Shown here piece by piece: positions 1 to 10,869 of a stretch of DNA of 64,000 bases. A model generated the notes under the pieces. The model did no database searches, was not told the origin of the DNA, and saw only the letters and a program-made list of their open reading frames with translations. The stretch comes from Nosema muscidifuracis. Taxonomy: Eukaryota > Microsporidia > Nosematidae. The translations under genes were made by a program, and so were the position numbers. Where the stretch lies: assembly GCA_028335825.1 (NCBI GenBank), contig JAIOKI010000021.1, forward strand, positions 186,001 to 250,000, given 5' to 3'. The number at the start of each line of letters is the position of its first letter. Position 1 is the stretch's first letter.

Positions 1-289
1 AAAATAAACGCATGAAAAGTCATTATCTTTGTGAAATACATTATCAATAAACTTTTTAATTATCATGAAGGATTTATAATTTAACAAAAACTATGTTTTT
101 AAAAGTAAAATAAAAACATTACATAGTTAACTGTAAAATTTGTTTACAATTACACGCCTTTATTCACATTTCATGATAAAAAAAGATAAGCGAAATATGA
201 ATAAATTTTCAATGTATTTAAACCAATAATTATTGTTAAGATTTATAATAGGGTAAAAAAGAAGATAAGAGAGATGAAACGAAATTTTT

Positions 290-3200
290 AAAAACAACAA
301 CAGCAGCTCCACTAAATCAAATAAAACACAAACAAAATAATTATCCAACCAGAAAATAAGAGAGGTTGCAAGATCCTTGAACAATATGGTAGCACTATCT
401 GCTGTGATATCAGAAGTGCAGGTTCACCAAGCAATCTTAAGCAGATGGAAGCAAATGCCAAGAAGTAGTTGATAAAAAGTAATGAAGTTTTATTGTGAAA
501 AAATTAGCGACAAAACATTTGAAACAATAATTAAAAAACGATCATAGAAGGCAATCATCAATGAAGCAGGAACCTCACTAGAGTAAGAAAATGAAGACTC
601 TAAAAGAGATAGCCAGAGAAGCTTTGTTAAAAACATAGCAAGACAAGGTATAGTTGACAAACATTTTAAAAATACATGGCTTAAACTGAATGATAAAGAG
701 TTGACGAGGCAGAAATTACACGAAAGGTATGCTTGATAAAAGTAGATGTAGAAATACTAGAGTTACTAAATAATTTGGTCATGTGTTTTTTACTACATAA
801 TACCTTAAAAAGTATGGCGGATATAACCAAAGATCCTCAAAATAGTACAAATGAGCTACTTTGAATTTACAGCAAAGAAAAAAGGAATATTAAGCAGAAA
901 GAAAATATATGTAATAAAATAAGCAACCTAACTCAGTAAAAATATTCTTTAAACATCAAGAAGACAACAAGAATGTGATTGGAGGAAAAATTAAGACTCT
1001 AAAGATCTATATGAAAACAAAAAACTAACGTTAGGTAAACCTAAAGATAAAGTTTCAATGAACGCTTTCCTGAGGATCGCGTAGCAATATATAGTAAGAA
1101 GATACTAGACTACGATCGAAAGAAAGTGTTTAGAAAGCAAAACAGCAAGTTTGAATTGTAACGACAACGGTTTTATAAAGACTACAGAAGAGGATAAGGA
1201 ATATGATGTCAAGAAAGAAAAGATTAATGAGTTTTGGTCTATGGTGTGGAAGGAAGAACAAGAGACAGAGAGAAAGAAGTATGAAGAGTATGTCTTAAAG
1301 TATGACCTAAATATGCATTAGAAAAGAGTAAATTTATCAGAAGAAGAATTCATTGAAGTAATTAAATGTATACCCAACTGAAAATCATCTGGCCCTGATA
1401 ACATTAATAATTTCTTCATTAAGGGAATGAGTGCTATTCATAAAGAACTGTACAAGATTGCGAGAAGAATTTGCCTTAAGGGTCCGTGTGAGAAAAATTA
1501 GTTCTATAAAGGGTTAACTTATCTGATACCAAAAGGTATGCCAAAATCGAGCAAGAATTTTAGACCCATTACGTGTATGTACAACATTAGCACTTTGGAA
1601 CATCGTAGAAACCAAATGAGGACTTTCAGAAGAAAGAACAAGCGCTTACAAATATAGTGTTAAACAAAAGTCATAACTATAGACTAAAGACGACTTGGAA
1701 TGACATGAAAGAAGCATATGACTTCGTTATTCACATCTATTTACTAAAATGCATCAAAAGTTTAGGGCTTTCAAAATGGATGGAAGAATTTGTCAAGAAC
1801 ATAACTAAAAGGCGGACACTTGAAATAAGAGTAAATAATAAGATAGTATTAAATAAGCAGGTAAAGAGAGAAATCTTACAAGGAAATAGTCTTTCTCTGT
1901 TACTCTTTGTTTTATGTATGAACCATGTAAGCAAGTAATTGAATGGGGTATACCCAAAAATAGGAATCGACACAAAAGAGAAGCGCTTTGTTTGCAACCA
2001 TTTATTATTTATAGATGACATGAAATTGCTAGCAACTGATGGAGTAATAAATACAATGATAGAAGAAACCAATAGATTTATTACATTAGTATGTCTAAAA
2101 TGAATAATGATAAATCTGCAACGAATACTGCAAGGTGTGCTGATAGTACTAGACGGACGTGAAGGATACAAGTACTAGGATTGTTTGAAAATGCTATATG
2201 TAAAATCACGGAAGAAACTAAAGATAATATATGGAAAGAAATTCAGAGAAGATGTGAGCCTCTGTGTAAGACAAAGCTAAATTCTAGAAACTTGTTCAAG
2301 GCAATGTATGAACATTCTATATCACACATTACAATGTAGGCATTCTAAGGGTCGAACCTAATTAATTCGGAGAGTTAGATGACATAGTTCAAAATATCAT
2401 TACAACAAATCATATCCACCAATAGCATGCAGTATAGAAAGACTATATTTTCAAAGAAGAAGTCTAAATAAAATTGAGAATAAGAGTGAAAGAATGTTAT
2501 TACAATTATACCTGATGCTAGATAACAACAAAGAAATTATGCAAGAAGAAAAAAAATATGCATCTAGCATAGATAAGACCCTTCCTTGTAGAGAAGTTTA
2601 GCCTGGAAAAAAGGGTTTACATTATAAGACTTAGAAGAAGCACAGAAATAATATCTATATAGTGATATAGAAAAAACATAATCATTTGAGACTATATAGA
2701 TACTGAGAAGATCCTCTTTTTAGTATAAAAGATTTAGCTCTCCGACTTACTAAATAAAATACTAATGCTAGAGAAAAAAAGACACTATGTGCACTTTAGA
2801 ATAAAAATATCATCCTAGAAAAAAAATGTTATGTGCCCACATTGTAATGGAGAACACAAGAAAGTAGATAATATGGCGAAAAATGTTATAGAATGCTCTC
2901 TTATAATTATATGAGAAGACATAATGAAGTGCTACGGTGTATTCGCCTTCAATTTCGCAAGAATTTTGAACTTACAAAAAATAAAAAAAATTAGAAATCA
3001 CTTCGTGCAGGAGTGTATTGTATCAAAATATATTGAAATTAGAGTTTATTCGCGAATACAAAGCGCTATAAACGTAAAGTACAATAAATCTTATATATAC
3101 ATACGCTTAGGAAAGAAGTCGTAATGATAGATTTGGGAATAAACTAACTTTGATAATTTGCGAACCATGGAGACAGAAAAAAGCATAAATATGATCTTTT

Positions 3201-3485
3201 GGTTAAACACTCTGATTTGCTATACAAGTATTAGTCCAGTATAATTCCCTTAGTTATGGCTTGGGACGGTATAGTAACAAAACTCTATCGTGCATAAATA
3301 ACTGAGCTATAGTTAAATAGCAACATCGAGGCATACATTCAGATGGAAATACTCAAGATTACATTGGAAAGTCGCCGCAGAGTCTGAAATGATAAGACTG
3401 CAGTAGGTAGTAATCTAGAAGTAGAAGGAAGAAAGCCAATTAAAAATTTAATGGTGGCATACGTGGTGAATGAAGAATAAGATAG
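290..3485 (+). mobile_element. Decayed LINE, copy A (reverse transcriptase plus restriction-like endonuclease)
   Basis: This is a remnant of a non-LTR retrotransposon. Fragments of one protein appear in order in shifting frames. Around 1690-1930 there is an RT core (DMKEAYDFV, then ILQGNSLSLLLFVLCMN). Around 2002-2040 lies the catalytic FIDD box followed by MKLLATD. Near 2830 is a zinc motif beginning MCPHC, followed by a RRHNEVLRCI-like stretch near 2915. At about 3030-3100 is an endonuclease segment (EIRVYSRIQ, then KYNKSYIYI), with METEK near 3170. CPHC, RRHNEVLRCI and EIRVDTRI before a late ETEKKxKYDLL stretch is the layout I know from R2/R4/NeSL-like LINEs with a C-terminal restriction-like endonuclease. 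The body is full of stops and frameshifts. The 5' part (290-760) aligns by eye with 4240-4660 and 10450-10860, so all three belong to one family. The ends are approximate. Confidence 0.75.
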
Positions 3486-4235
3486 GATATCATAAAATTA
3501 TACTCCAACAAAAATAATTTATTTATTCAATCATCTGATAGGAATTTGTATTATACAAAGCTATGTTTTTAGCTAGAGAAAATACAGATGTCAATTGTAC
3601 TTAAAAAGCTCTCAAACATTTTAATGAAATCGCTATTTTTTGATATTTAACGTGAATATATTTTTATAAATACTTGTGTATGCATCTAGTAAATAGAATA
3701 AAATGTAAATCTCTTATTAAGTAGTATTACTAGCTGAAATATTTATATCTTTAACTATTGAACAACAAATTAAAAAAAAGTAATATTTAGATCACGAAAC
3801 CAGATCAATATTACCATCATTAGGATGTTTATCTAAAGAGATGTTTCTTAATTTAACTAACAAATTATCAGAGAATGATCAAAATATTTATAATAATAAG
3901 CATTGAGAAAGTAAGATCTTATAATGATTGAAATAAATCTTGTGACTATTTTTGAGAATCATAAATTTTGTTAAAAATTTAGAATGTATTATAAAAGTAT
4001 CCGCTAATAAAATAATACTACATGACTTAAAATAACCTTACTCTTACAATATAAGAATGTATGATTATGTGTGTCGGCAAAACAGAGCTGTAAATTTCCG
4101 TTTATTTTCTATCCAAAATCATATTAGTTTATATAGATGAAAGTTTATACGACAAAATAATTATATTGAATTAACATTATATGATAATAATAAAAATAAA
4201 TAGATGGGTGAAAAAATAAAAAGTAGCCGAATAAA
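3486..4235. other. AT-rich spacer between two LINE copies
   Basis: I see no coding potential, RNA gene or repeat structure here. It separates the 3' end of one LINE remnant from the 5' end of the next. Confidence 0.5.
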
Positions 4236-7200
4236 AAATTGTAAAACAACAACAGCTTGACTGATAAATTATAACATGAATTATACAAGAAAACTAGTAA
4301 TAAAGAATATTTAAACCCTATGTTTCTCATCAACTTATCCTCTTTGATGGCAATTCCGGAAGAAGTACAGGCCTACTAAGCAGTTTTTATATATGCAAGC
4401 AGATGCCGAGGGAAACTGAAATAAAGTAAGGATGTTATAGTGTAAAAAGTTTAAGGTAACTATTTATGATGTTATGATAAAGAGAAGAGCACAAAAGATC
4501 CTCGTCAACATAGCAGAGAATTTAACTATAGTAGAGGAATATTAAGAGAGTAAAATTCTTACAAACATAGACAATGAGGCCTCAGTAAAAGAGATAGGTA
4601 GGCAAAAGACGATAGACAAATAGTTTAAGAAAACATGGCCTAAGATTAAGATAGAAAAAAGTTTACGGGACAGAATGAACACGGAAAATATATTCAGTAA
4701 AGCTAGATATAAAAAACTTATGCTCTATTAATTTAATAATCGATAATTTTTTATACAAACATACCATAAATAATATGGTAGATTTGGCTAAAATACTCTA
4801 AACAGCTCACTCATCAAGAAAAATGTATACTTAAGAAAATAGCTGAATTTGAAAAGGTACACACGAGATGCTCTGTAAATTTATAGACGAAAGAGAGAGT
4901 ATTACATCACAGCAGATAAGAGAGACGAGAAGGCATATGCGGTCAAAGAAATTAATCTTGCAAAACAGAAAAACTTCACGGCTATGATTTCTTTTTACAG
5001 ATGATGGTATATTATTTTACAATAAAAAGTTGCAAGATTATTCCAGAGATAAATAATTTAAAAAGAAAATGCCGACTTTGAGTTATACAAAACGATCAGG
5101 ATAATAATACCGCACATAATATAAAGCTTAAAAAATGAAAAAGTTATGGTTTACAATGTGTGAATCTCAAAAAAGGATATAGTAAATTGTGAAGAATACA
5201 TTCCACAATGTAACCTAAATATGCAAGAAGAAAAAGTATTTGTTTTAAAAGAAGAATTTAAGGAAATAGTAAGTCTCCTCCAAACTTAAAGGTCGTGTGA
5301 CTAGATAAAATACATGTCATCTCTACATAAAGATGGATACAAGATAGTTAGACTGCTTTGCCTAAAAAGTAATCTCGAAGAAGAGTTGTTCTATAAGGGA
5401 CGACATATCTAATACCAAAATTAACCTTTGAGCGGAAAGAACTTTAGATTATTATCATGTATATCTAATCTATGTAAACTAATAACAAAATGTGCAGTAT
5501 ATGTATTACAGAATATTTGAGACAAAATATCTTCTCTGCGAAAATCAGATAGGTACATCCAGAAAAGTACAAACACTCACAAATATAACACTCAACAAGA
5601 GATATGAATACAAGTTAAAGACTATATAAATAGATGTAAAAAAGTTGTATGACTCTGTAAATCACGAATACTTAATAAAGGGTAAAAACTGAAGATCAGA
5701 AATTATAGCTGGTAATGAATTAATGTTAAACAAAAGAGTTAAAAGAGGAATTATATAAGGAATAGCTCTTTCTGATGTTACTTGTATTATGAATCTATTA
5801 AGAAAAATGTTAAATGATATATATCCAAAAATCGAAATTGATTCTGAGGATGTGCTTTCTCTTGCAACCACTTCTTGTTAATAGATGATCTTAAGATTTT
5901 GGTAGAGGAAAATGATAAACTTGACCCAAATGTTTTTAAGATAGTAGGACTGAAAATTAATGTAGAAAAATCAGAGACTAACGCTGAGGCGTGTACAAAT
6001 AATGCTAGACTTCTAGGAAGTCATGAAAGTTATTAATATTTGAGATCTATTGAAGATAAAGAAAAATATATAGGAGGCAGCGAAACTAAGATGTGAAAAA
6101 ATGCGTTGAACAAAGTTGAATGCTGAAAACCTGTTTAAATCAATCAATGAACATTCAATTTTGCCGATTAAAAATTATATTTTAATTATAGATTCAGAAC
6201 CTAATGAACTTAAAGAACTCGACAATGCAATCCGGAATATCCTTATTAAAAACCACAAACATCAACAGACTGACTTGAAATAAAGATTGTACTTGCCCAG
6301 AATAAAATTAAGAAGAAGCCTGATAAATATAGAGCAAAAGAGTGAGAGGATTTTGCTCCAGTTTTTAATGCTTTAGAAAATAACAAAAATTATAAGCCGC
6401 AGAAAAGCAATACGAATTTGGCTAGAATAGGATTTACGTCCATAAAAAACCCCTATATAATGAGATTATAAAAAAAACTCAACCGCACAAAACTATGCAG
6501 ATATAAATAATATCCAGTAGTAAATGTAAAAGACTCGGTGATCTGGTTTACAAAAGATATCATAAAGAGAATAGAGTTCGTCGTGTGCACTACAAGATAG
6601 AAATTCGTTTCTCAACAAAAAACTCATATGCCCACACTGTAATGAAATCCATAAAACAGTTATTATATGAAAACCCAGTGTGATAGGATGTTGACACATG
6701 ACTAAATGAAACGATTCAATGAGACACTGAGGTGTATACATCTCAAATATGCAGAAACTATGGATTAATGAATAACAGAAAGATACGGAATAACTCTGTC
6801 TAGATGTGTATATTAACAAATAATATAAAGATATAAATATAATCATGAATCTAAAACGCGATTAAAGTTAAATACAACCTGACATATTTATTATTGATAA
6901 AATCGGGAAAGTAGCTATTATCGTGGAAGTTGGAATAATGAGGTTCAATAATCTAAGTACAGTAGAAACAAAGAAAAAACATAATTATGATCTGTTAGCA
7001 AATCACTTGGTATCGCCGTATAAATTTAAACTAAAAATAATTCTTTATATGATGACAAATCCCCATCGACAATATAAAGCAGAGCTCAAATCAAAAAGCC
7101 TAAAAGAGACGTGTATTCTGAAAAGAATCCTAAAGATGACCTTGAAAACACTGATGATGGACAAACAGTATAAGGTAAGTATTGATTTCATAGACATTGA

Positions 7201-7258
7201 AGAAGAAGAAAGTGAGAATACAGGGCCAGCTGCTTTGAAAGTAAAATTTTTTGTATGA
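4236..7258 (+). mobile_element. Decayed LINE, copy D (same family as copy A)
   Basis: This is a second, near full-length remnant of the restriction-like-endonuclease LINE, in the same orientation as the copy at 290-3485. Recognisable parts are a catalytic box at about 5874-5990 (LLIDDLKILVEENDKL, later INVEKSETNAE), a zinc segment near 6625 (LMCPHCNEIHKTV) and the endonuclease tail. The last 111 codons (6923-7258) are still open. They read MEVGI, then VETKKKHNYDLLANHLV, then KIILYMM, which matches the IEVGI / VETEKxxKYDLLANEL / KIIPYVM pattern of this family. The rest is interrupted many times. The open tail is probably chance survival and not a working gene. The 5' end is set by similarity to 290 and 10450. 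Confidence 0.75.
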
Positions 7259-7356
7259 TGAATAGAAAAAATATACCCAAATAAATAATTTTACTTGTTT
7301 AATATGTCTGTTTTTACATATATTTTTATTATACACATATTAAATTAATTCTTTAA

Positions 7357-8199
7357 TTAAACTTCAGTATTAGTTTCATTCCTGATAATATTAGTCTTGG
7401 GTTTATTCTTAAAAAGTTTATAAGCCATAAATCCTAATAGAGATACAAAGAAAACAGAAACAGAAAGATTAGTAATAGATAATAATTCAGTATTAGATTC
7501 TTGAACTAGAAACTTAGGATTCAAATCATCTAAATGTTCTATTTCAGAATTAAACGGTTTTATTACACGTACCTGTAGATCCTCGAAAGTAGTATTCATA
7601 TCTCGAAATCCTATCATATTTTCAATTTCTTTGAACTGATCTTTTGTTTTAGTATTAGGACATCCACTCAATGATACTGGTAATAATTTCATTCTTAAAC
7701 ATTCTTTATCATTTCCACATTCATCTTTTAATTCATAAGCAGCACATTGAACTTCTTTAAAATAATCAGAACCATCAAAACATAAATTATACAATGAACT
7801 GACAAATTTTTCGCCACTAATTTTAGGAAGATCAATATCAGTAACCTTATGCATAGTACCATCTACAATTTTAATATCAAAACCTTTGCATGGTAAATGG
7901 TCTTGAGATTTTATTATAACTTCTATATCTTTATTATGACAAGAAGTGTAAAAAATTACATCCTGATAATACTCATCAACACAATTTTGATCACATTTAC
8001 ACATCTGTCTTGTGAGTTGAACCAAGCATTTTGCATGATAATCGATATAATCTTTAATTTCTTCTTTATTGTCAATTGATTCGTCTTTGATATCTTCACA
8101 AATATTATCAAGTACAATAAGATTAGAAGTTATCCATTGATCAAATTCTTCATTATTTAGTTCTTTAGGTTGTTCAATTAAAACAATACCTTCATCCAT
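7357..8199 (-). CDS. Putative C-terminally anchored membrane protein, function unknown
   Basis: This is the only gene in the left 31 kb that looks like a living host gene. I do not recognise the family. The frame is open to 8280, but the first 27 codons are an unlikely Lys/Phe-rich stretch, so I place the start at Met28 (8199), giving 280 residues. A TATAAAAG sequence on the minus strand at about 8222-8229 would fit a very short leader. The body is acidic with about ten cysteines, several in pairs (CKCDQNC, CGNDKEC), which may form disulfides. There is no obvious signal peptide. A single hydrophobic segment near the C-terminus (SVSVFFVSLLGFMAYKLF) is followed by a Lys/Asn-rich tail, so the protein is probably membrane-anchored with most of its mass on one side. 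No CCC start motif is visible. LINE debris lies downstream and AT repeats upstream. Confidence 0.6.
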   Translation of the reverse strand: MDEGIVLIEQPKELNNEEFDQWITSNLIVLDNICEDIKDESIDNKEEIKDYIDYHAKCLVQLTRQMCKCDQNCVDEYYQDVIFYTSCHNKDIEVIIKSQDHLPCKGFDIKIVDGTMHKVTDIDLPKISGEKFVSSLYNLCFDGSDYFKEVQCAAYELKDECGNDKECLRMKLLPVSLSGCPNTKTKDQFKEIENMIGFRDMNTTFEDLQVRVIKPFNSEIEHLDDLNPKFLVQESNTELLSITNLSVSVFFVSLLGFMAYKLFKNKPKTNIIRNETNTEV

Positions 8200-8339
8200 A
8201 ATATTGTAAAAAAAGACGCTTTTATACTTTTTTTTGAAAATAAATGAAAAATCAAATTTATTTAATAAAGTATTTGTCATAATATTTTATCATATTGAAT
8301 TAATGAATCCAATTTCAATTAAATATATTTTAGGTTTAA

Positions 8340-8735
8340 TTTTACAATTTTTTATTATTTCGGTTGAATAAAGATATTTTTATTTAAATTTATTTTCAAG
8401 TCTGAATTTACAATTAATTAATTTATTATTCTGTATTATTAAATACTTTATAAATTAAATTATATATCAGGTTTGATTTGAAAAGTAATTTATTTATCTT
8501 TAACATTAAATACTTGATAAATTAAATTATATTTCGGGTTTTATTTTACAATTAATTAATTTATTATTCTGTATTATTAAATACTTGATAAATTAAATTA
8601 TATTTCTGGGTTTATTTTACAATTAATTAATTTATTATTCTATATATATTAAATAAATTTATTTCAGATTTGATTCTACAATTACTAATTTATTATTCTT
8701 TATATATTAAATGATTGATTAAAATAAATTAAATT
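8340..8735. repeat. AT-rich tandem repeat, period about 70 bp
   Basis: A unit of about 70 bp containing TACAATTAATTAATTTATTA followed by TTAAATACTTGATAAATTAA recurs about four to five times with increasing divergence. Clear copies start near 8407, 8548 and 8618. It lies directly upstream of the membrane-protein gene. Confidence 0.75.
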
Positions 8736-10445
8736 CCAAAATGTAATTTTATAATTGATTAATTATTTTAGTATCTTAAGTAATCAAAAAAAGATTAATT
8801 TTAATATTTTCTTTATAATTGTATTACTGAAGCTATTATTTTTTAGTTCTATAATGCTGAAATATCTAAACAGATTTTTCTTTGAAAATAATCTTCATGT
8901 ATTTTTCTATTTAACAACAAAACAAAGAAAGAAAATACTAACTTTAAGGATTTTTACTTTTCTAAAAAACTTTAGAAGAATGAACTACGTAAAATATTAT
9001 AATATTAGGATTTTTTATACTAATTCAAAATCTATAATTATCTATACATAAATGATAAATAAAATTTGGTGAAAAGTTTACTGCAAATAATTTTTCAGAA
9101 AATATAGAGAAGGTATTAATAAATAATAGAAATTTATTTTAACTAAATTTGATTGTAGTTTTACATTGATATTACAAACTCGTTAAAAGTATGATTTAAT
9201 ATTAAAAAAAGAATTAAATTTACAAATAAATTTAAATACAATTTTTTTGTATATTATATAAAGAATGTAATTTAATAACAGTTGAGGTTTAAAAGTAAAA
9301 GTTTTTAAAACATCTTTAATAACAATAATTAATAAATAGATAATTTTGAAATTATTCACTCTTTACTATAAATACATAATTAAATAATCCAAATTTGTAT
9401 CAGTTTAGCAAATTATAAAAATTTAACAAATTGTATTATTTTGATAATTTATTAAGTTATTTGATAAAATACCTATATAAATTGTACTTTTGAGTGTAAT
9501 ATACATAATGTATGATACTAAAAATGTTAAAATATTTTTTAAAGGAATAAAAAGTTTTTATTTAATACTTGCTTTATTTCTCGGTACTTTCATATCTTAG
9601 CTTTTTATTTCTCATTGATTTTTCTTCAATACTTTTATCGTCAGATTTCCAAAATCAATTTTTGGATTCTTGTATGTATACAAGACTTAATGAAAATCTA
9701 GAGTAGTATCCAAAACTTTTTTATTCTGTTTCTATGAATCATGAGATGAAGTTAGAAATTTATAAATTTTTGAAACAGATTTTTATGATTATATTCTGAA
9801 TTAATTATAAATTGTAAATTACCATTAAAAAGATTTTTTTCGTTTAAAATATGAAACCTGTAAAAAGGGTTAAATATTGGATTATGTCAGTTATTTTTTG
9901 AAAAATCAAAATGATATTATCAATATTTAAGATTTAACAAAGTGTTTAGATAATAATCGTACAGAGAAGACTATTTTAATATACATAATATTTAAAATAA
10001 GTGTGATAATAATTTCTTAAAAAAATTCAAATTATACTGACATATATTAATTTAACTATGAGAATTTATTTTTTAAAAAAGTTGGTTCGTACATTAAGAT
10101 AATAGCAAAAAGTATATAGGATCATTCTTTATGATCAAATAAGCGATGTATTATTATTGGTAGTTATGATACTAGAATTGATCGATGTTCGTAGATATAT
10201 AACTTAAAAATTGCTTATTTGGCAAACGAATTTTTGTTAAGCAAAGTAGTGACAGAATTTATATTTAGGTCTTTGAAGTAATAGATATACATAATATAAA
10301 ATGAATTACATAAAAAATGCTAGAATTTAAATACTAATTATGATAAACTTACCAATAATCTTAATTAAAAAAAATATATTTCAGACATATAATGCTATAA
10401 ATATTTAATCAAATTGTTAAATATTAATTAAAACATTATATTTTA
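8736..10445. other. AT-rich spacer without a recognisable gene
   Basis: The stretch is very AT-rich. Short open frames occur (for example about 98 codons near 8755, beginning with TTG), but they are Phe/Ile/Lys/Asn-rich and have no start motif. I see no transposon signature before 10446. Confidence 0.5.
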
Positions 10446-10860
10446 ACAATATAAGGATGAATAAAACAATAACAGCTCGTACCGATAAAATATAATATGA
10501 AGCTGACAAGATCATGATTAATAAAGAATTTGTAGACCCTAAGTTTTTCATCAACTTATCCTCTTTGATAGTAATATTGAAAGAAGTACAAGCCTACTAA
10601 GCAGTTTTGAGTATATGGAAGCAGATGCCGAGGAAAGGCTGAGATAATGTAAAGATGTTTTATTGTGAAAAGTTTAAGGAGACTATTTATGATGTTATGA
10701 TAAAGAAAAGATCAAAAAATGCCCTCGTCAACGAAGCAGGGAATTTAACTATAGTAAGTGAATAAAAGAGGAGAATTATATCAAGAGAGCGAAAACTCTT
10801 ACAGACATAGATAATGAGACCTCAGTAAAAGAAATAGCCAGATAAGAGAAGATAGACATC
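10446..10860 (+). mobile_element. LINE 5' fragment (copy E)
   Basis: These roughly 415 bases align with the 5' parts of the LINE remnants at 290 and 4240. They share an AACAATAACAGCTCG-like start, CATCAACTTATCCTCTTTGA, and GAAGTACAAGCCTACTAAGC. The match stops abruptly at about 10860, where sequence of opposite orientation begins. It holds only the N-terminal region of the element and no reverse transcriptase. Confidence 0.65.
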
Positions 10861-10869
10861 TCTTTAACT

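Noticed and set aside
160-384. 74-codon open frame on the minus strand at the left edge
   Set aside because: It overlaps the 5' part of a LINE copy on the other strand, has hydrophobic low-complexity composition, and has no start motif.
6923-7258. 111-codon open frame as a free-standing host gene
   Set aside because: Its sequence matches the endonuclease tail of the LINE family and it is collinear with the rest of that dead copy.
8340-8735. Possible CRISPR-like array of about 70-bp repeats
   Set aside because: The units are contiguous tandem repeats without unique spacers, and the genome is eukaryotic.
8755-9051. 98-codon open frame on the plus strand
   Set aside because: It starts at TTG, is Phe/Ile/Lys/Asn-rich as expected from AT-rich DNA, and has no CCC motif or recognisable domain.
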